This document shows positions 59,095 through 64,000 of a DNA stretch of 64,000 nt, one piece after another. A program made the translations under genes and the position numbers. How positions within the stretch are numbered: position 1 is the stretch's first letter; every line of letters starts with the position of its first letter. The stretch lies in NCBI GenBank assembly GCA_017654935.2, contig CM065686.1, positions 25,974,780 to 26,038,779 on the forward strand, written 5' to 3'. This stretch comes from Phymorhynchus buccinoides (Eukaryota > Mollusca > Gastropoda > Neogastropoda > Raphitomidae). The notes beneath the pieces were generated by a model. That model did not search any database. It was given only the letters and a program-made list of their open reading frames with translations, and was not told the DNA's origin.

Positions 59095-59297
59095 GAAGAC
59101 GGGGTAAAAAGCCCATGGGCGGGTAAGAAGCCCATGCCAAATATATCATGATAAAAGCATATTTCAGTCACATTTTGCCCATGAGATGTTAATGTTTAGC
59201 ATTCGTCTCATGGGCAAATTTGACTGAAATTTGCTTTATTTCATGAGATTATTGGCATGGGCTTCTTACCCGCCCATGGGCTTTTTACCACGTCTTC
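59095..59297. mobile_element. Foldback/MITE-like element with 100-bp arms
   Basis: The left arm begins gaagacggggtaaaaagccc and the right arm ends gggctttttaccacgtcttc, its near-complement. Pairing continues inwards through atgggcgggtaagaagccca and further. The centre is near 59196. Nearly the whole element can fold into one hairpin. Confidence 0.9.
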
Positions 59298-59849
59298 CCC
59301 TACGCATGCACGCGCGCAAGTTCACGCGCATACACACGCATGCGCTCATGCACACGCACGCGCGTAAACACAAGCATACACACACATATATAATGCAAGC
59401 ACATTCATATACGCAACAAGAACAAAATCACCCTAGACCTAGTTTAAATGGGCTCTTGTGAGCTAACTAAATAAATAACATATCAGCATGTTTGGTGTCA
59501 AATTCATAAAGATAATTTTGTGCTCTTTATAAAACGAGTACTTATAGATTTTTTAAAAGAACATGAAATCCAGCCTGGAAAACTCTGTTTCGCTCAGCTT
59601 GAGGCGCAATCGGGTCTTAGTGGCGACACAGCCAACAACTGAACTTGATATGAGTCATCAATGATTCATCGATCACGTGGCTTAAGTGGCCATAGCATGA
59701 CTTGGCGTGTCGGCACAGCTGTGTACACGCGTGCATGTCCGTATGCGTACATGCTTGCATGTGTGCGAGCGTGCGCATAACATTTTCCCTGACGCATTGC
59801 TGTATTTCTTGCACTTTCGGCTCCAGTGACTTTGACCTTTGACTGACAC

Positions 59850-60003
59850 AATGAACTTCATTTTCGAACTTGGCCTAGATATCTCCATGCATAATTTGAG
59901 GGTCCTACTCCTATAGGTCCCTCCGTTCAAACGTTATCGTGTTCAGGAACAAACAGGAACCTCTGAAACCAGCTTCGCTCTCTTCGTTCGCGGCTGGTAA
60001 ACA
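59850..60003 (+). repeat. Dispersed repeat R4, copy 3
   Basis: Contains gaacttcattttcgaacttg, atctccatgcataatttgag and gttcgcggctggtaa. A short extra copy of the terminal cttcgtcgacggctggtaat follows directly. Confidence 0.7.
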
Positions 60004-60211
60004 TTACCAGCGTTGCTCTCTTCGTCGACGGCTGGTAATGATACAAAAGAAAGAGGAAGGAAACCCAGTCCGTGCTCAAAGGGACTGAAAGGGTGGAATG
60101 GGGGTGGGTGGGGGAAAATGTACTGGAGTGATGATGCAATGGTGGGGTGGAAGAGGGGTGGGGGAGAGTCGGTAGAGGTTTACTGGAACCCTGGAAAGTG
60201 TGAATATGCGG

Positions 60212-60304
<93 letters not shown>
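60212..60304. repeat. (GT)n-(GA)n microsatellite
   Basis: A GT run followed by a GA run. Confidence 0.95.
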
Positions 60305-60305
<1 letters not shown>

Positions 60306-61180
60306 AAATATGTGCATATAATTGTATAAACAACACTGATTCATTCAGTCGCCTCATCCTAAACTACTAGGCCTTTAGTAGGCCAGAATCGTAAGGCCTA
60401 CACGTCGATATCCCGAATAATATGTTCCTAAGTAATGGCTCAAGAGCATTGTTTTCTGAACATTTTCCATAACTTGACCAGCACACAACCTTTCACAGGT
60501 CAGAATCACTCATCCATGTCGAATGACCGTGGTAAATGGCACGTAGGCCTCTTGATTGTCCGCTGAACGTGGTCTGTCAGCGGTTTTGGTTGAATAGATT
60601 CGTTTGTGATTTAGACCTACAGGCCTATAAAACTTATTTCATTGTAGTCACGTGGTCGACGCACAGGCGCATGGCGATTATTAGATGTTCAATTGTTATT
60701 GGAGAAGGAATACAACACATTTATTAATTTGTAATTTGTTTCCACGTATATTTTAAGTTGTTCTCATGTGTCCATCTGTTTGAAGCATCTGTTTGCGACA
60801 GAATTAGTATTAACCAAAAAGCTTAGCATTTCTACTATCGAGTGTCTTTGGTATATCTATACATTGGTCCTGTGCACTATGGTCTATGCATAAACTGATG
60901 ATTTCTTAAGCATAGGTGTAAGAAAATATATTTGTTCCGCTGCACAAAGGGAAAATCTGTCAACAGTCTGTAGCTGTGTAATGTGAGTGATTTGATATTA
61001 CTATTTTATCCAGTTGCCTTCTGCCTATTGTCTTGTAAACAATGTTTATAGTATTACTCATAAACACACGCACTCAAACACATGCACATGCTGACATACA
61101 TAAGCAAACGTATTGTACACATACCCGTGCGTGCGCACTTTTTTTTGTAAGTATGTGTGCGTTTGCGCTTGTGCGCACGC
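60305..61180. other. No gene seen
   Basis: Unique-looking AT-rich sequence with no supported coding frame. Confidence 0.4.
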
Positions 61181-61182
61181 AC

Positions 61183-61250
61183 ACACACACTCACACGCGC
61201 ACAGACAGACAGGCACGCATGCATGCACGCACGCACGCACACACACAACA
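61183..61250. repeat. (CA)n/(CGCA)n microsatellite
   Basis: CA and cgcacgca words. Confidence 0.9.
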
Positions 61251-61756
61251 TAACACTAATAGTCTTGTAAAAGGTGGATATGTATTCCAGTGTAGACAAA
61301 AAAATGTTCTTACGAATATCGTTGCATATATTTATAATGCTTTAAATTCGGCCAGTTGTAAACAACAAATACTTTACTTTAAGGTGATCCCATAGCATTT
61401 ACCCTAGGTCTACTTATCAAGTAATGTATGCCAGCTGTTGGCCAATCGTATCCGTTCACAGTTTGCTGTAAAGTTATTTAATTCTTTCTAATCTGATGCG
61501 TCTCCTTGAACATATTTTCAAGTCTTTGATTTTAAATGGTGGTCCTGGAAATTTTAATCTGGTGGTAGAAAATAAAGTAGGTGGCACACCAAAAGAATAG
61601 ATTTGCTTTTTCTAATAATAGGCATCTGCTTGGTACTGAGCCCGAACATCTGCATTAAACAGATATATCAAAATTCCGCATAAAATAAAAACCTTCTTTT
61701 TCATAAGCCCCTCCCCATTCTTTTTTTAGGCCCCCTCCTCCATCTGTATTTACAGT

Positions 61757-61812
61757 AATGTCCCACGTGTCGAAAGACGAAGAGGACGCAATGAATAAAC
61801 TTTCGTTCGTTG
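61757..61812 (+). repeat. R2/LINE terminal-motif copy
   Basis: tgtcccacgtgtcgaaagac followed by gaagaggacgcaatgaataa resembles the 3' end of the LINE at 16060-16112 and of R2. Confidence 0.6.
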
Positions 61813-62009
61813 GAACATGCATGATTGTTGTTCATTACGGCGCTACACCATGAGTGTGTATCGTATGCCCTTTTAAAACCAGGACAATAGCAGGTGCTTT
61901 TCAGGGGTGATTTCAGTTCACTGTCGTAGCATTGTTATTGTTTATATATCACAAAATAAATAAATCGTTTTCTTTTCAAAATGGTTAACTCTTAGTCTGG
62001 TCGCTTGAC

Positions 62010-63031
62010 AAATCATCTTCAGGCCATGCGATATCGTGACCATGTCTCTTGCTGTCACCGGAACCTTCTTTATGCCCTTCAGGATCATGGCTATATTGAT
62101 ATTTATTATCTTCACTGGAACCATGTACATGCCCTGCCCTTAAAGCTAATGACGTTCGTTATTATCTTCGTTGGAACCATCTATATGCCCTATGACTGTT
62201 GCTATTATTGTCTTTACTTCACTGGAACTATCTATGTGCTCTTCAAATTCCTGACTGTTGTTCTTCTCTTCAACAGAATGATTTACATGCCTTTCGCAGA
62301 CTATGAATATTGCTCTTATTTTCATAGAACAATCACACGCCCAGCACAAAAATAATGATCGAACCTGTCTTCACAGTTCACTGGAACGATTTAAATGCAC
62401 TGTAAGATCATGGCCATTTTTCTTTTCTTCATGGAAGCACTTCACATGCCTTTCAAGGTCAATACTATTGGTCTTGTTTTAAGTAAAATAATATATGATC
62501 GTGACTATTGCTCTTGTCTTTGAAATGGTGTAGTATATGCTCTACACCATGGCCATTGTTTCTGTGCTCACTGGAACGATCCCCACGCCCTTCAAACTAA
62601 TGATCACTGTTCGTGCTTTCACTAGACAAATCTGTATGCTTTGTAAGATCACCACTGTTGGTGTCATTTTCAATGGAACGACCCACAGGCCCTTCAACTT
62701 CAGGCTCATAACCACTGTTCGTGTCATCACAACAGCGACCTGCATGCTTTTCAAGATCACTACAGTTGGTATTATCTTTGATGGAATGATCTACAGACCC
62801 TTCCAGATCGTGACTATTTATCTTGTCACTGGAGCGAACCTCACATTCTCCAAGATCATAGCTTTTGTACTCGTTGTTAGTGCAAGGGTGCTACTCTCCA
62901 AGTTCTTCAACAACCCGGCCACTGTCTATACCATGAAAGGAGTGATCTGAAGACCTTCCAAGATCATGACTGTTATTCCTGTCACTACCGAGAAGATCCG
63001 CCACACCTGTTAAGAAATCATTAACATTGTG
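62010..63031 (-). pseudogene. Decaying coding repeat downstream of the terminal exon
   Basis: Degenerate tandem repeat of roughly 51-60 bp. In the same minus-strand frame as the upstream exon it translates into repeats of the form N-S-x-D-L-E-x-H-x-x-R-S-x-E, for example DRNNSHDLGRSSDHS, KINSHDLEGSVDHS and NDTNSGDLTKHTD. The frame is kept from 63034 down to about 62465 with only TAG at 62891-62893 and 62597-62599. Beyond that, stops are frequent. It could be an eroding extension of the exon or a longer alternatively spliced coding region. Confidence 0.5.
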
Positions 63032-63597
63032 TCAATGGCTGCACTGGTCGTGATAAGTCTGCCTGTGGTTTACACACACATCCTCATAGGCGGAATGATC
63101 GGAAAGACCTCTTGCTGCGAGATCATGACAATGGGGGTTCCTGCTTTTAGGACAGAAAGGATTTGCATCCCCTACTGTTGGAGTAAGATCCTGACCGCTG
63201 CTGTTCCTGCCGCCACAGCACCAGGGATTGTCTCTAGACCCTCTAGGTCGAAAGTTACGACTATTTCTGCTGTTGCAATACAACGAAGACTCCTCGTACC
63301 CATCACCATGACCCGGATGTGCATCGGTTACTCCGCTATTGCCGCTGCTGCAGCTGGTAGCAGTAGTTGTCGTGGCGGCATTGCTGTTGATCTCCATCCT
63401 GGCATTGTCCAAGGCCGTCAGCTGGTCGATGCGCTTCAAGAGGGCCTTGTTGGCGGAGCGCTGCTGGTCCAGACAGTGGCGCGAAGCCTGCACCATCTGC
63501 GTGGCACGCACCACGTCTTCCTGCAGGAGGTGGCGGCGAATGCTGAGGACGCCCAGCATCGACCGCCTGCTCTCTGTGCTGTGTTGAAGCTTGTCGG
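63032..63597 (-). CDS. Exon of an unrecognised gene, entering from the right
   Basis: An open minus-strand frame of 188 codons plus two bases behind a good acceptor (gtcttttgtcccgcag), ending at TGA 63032-63034. It begins DKLQHSTESRRSMLGVLSIR. A likely helical or coiled segment follows (HLLQEDVVRATQMVQ through ANKALLKRIDQLTAL), then Thr/Ser/Asn-rich low complexity and Asn/Arg/Cys-rich sequence. GC-rich codon use in the first half supports real coding. Upstream exons lie beyond 64000. The family was not recognised. The stop may be replaced by splicing: a gtaaac donor near 63066 and a ttaacag acceptor near 63010 are visible, though the frame does not join cleanly. The last part belongs to the repeat that continues downstream. 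Confidence 0.55.
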
Positions 63598-64000
63598 CTG
63601 CGGGACAAAAGACAAATGACTTTTGTTTAATGCCAATAGCAAAACTTCCATATGTCGGCTGCGTGAGAAAGACAGAGACATAAAGACAGGCAGATTAAAA
63701 TAATCAGACACGCATAATGTGCACGCACAGACAAGCCACCACCTATCTTTATCACAAAAAATCAGCCCTTATCATTTTATAGTCAGTATGAAAAGAAAAC
63801 AAAAGATTTACAACAGGTTTTGTTTTCCTTTTTAATTTTGTGTCACGGCAGACAAATATAGGTGATTATGCAATTCTGCTCAAACACGTACAAAACCTCA
63901 CCTTTTTAAATTACATATAATATTATCTCCGAAACAAACTGACCACGTCTCTCACTTTCTTTTGCATTGTTTTTGTATTTACTTATATTCAAAAGAAATA
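63598..64000. other. Probable intron of the right-edge gene
   Basis: AT-rich. A second acceptor-like copy of the exon start (on the minus strand tttctcacgcagccgacata, near 63650) lies about 60 bases upstream of the used one. No exon was recognised before the window end. Confidence 0.4.

Overview
The window is animal nuclear DNA, most likely from a mollusc (probably a gastropod). It has spliced genes with GT-AG introns, long (CA)n/(GA)n microsatellites, minisatellites, non-LTR retrotransposons, tRNA-derived SINEs and many foldback elements. Taxonomy is inferred from this texture and from the asparagine synthetase sequences; it was not tested by a search.

Layout. 301-9064 is one uninterrupted satellite array with a 48-bp unit. 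9065-24800 is retrotransposon-rich. It holds a foldback element with a telomere-like core, a 5.1-kb I-like LINE with an intact RT-RNase H frame inserted into a 0.4-kb dispersed repeat (R1), an older LINE remnant, and a nearly intact minus-strand LINE with a (TTGAC)n tail. 25440-36605 is a nine-exon plus-strand asparagine synthetase gene (copy A, 553 aa). 36606-42429 is a repeat-filled spacer. 42430-54303 is a second nine-exon asparagine synthetase gene on the minus strand (copy B, 551 aa), so the pair is convergent. 54304-61900 is intergenic with SINEs, foldbacks and microsatellites. 62465-63597 is a minus-strand exon of an unrecognised gene that runs off the right edge and passes into a decaying coding repeat.

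The two asparagine synthetases have identical intron positions and phases, and eight of the nine exons have identical lengths. Background divergence between them is substantial, yet parts of exons 2, 3 and 8 are almost identical with sharp edges, which looks like gene conversion between inverted paralogues. Both carry a 47-bp minisatellite grown from the exon 3/intron 3 junction, so each has a row of about 16-21 repeated splice donors. Copy A has an altered beta-aspartyl-AMP motif in exon 6. Copy B keeps the canonical motif and has, in the next intron, a phase-compatible second version of the motif-bearing half-exon.

Exon coordinates were read by hand from frame, splice dinucleotides and agreement between the two copies. 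Transposon clade names are provisional.
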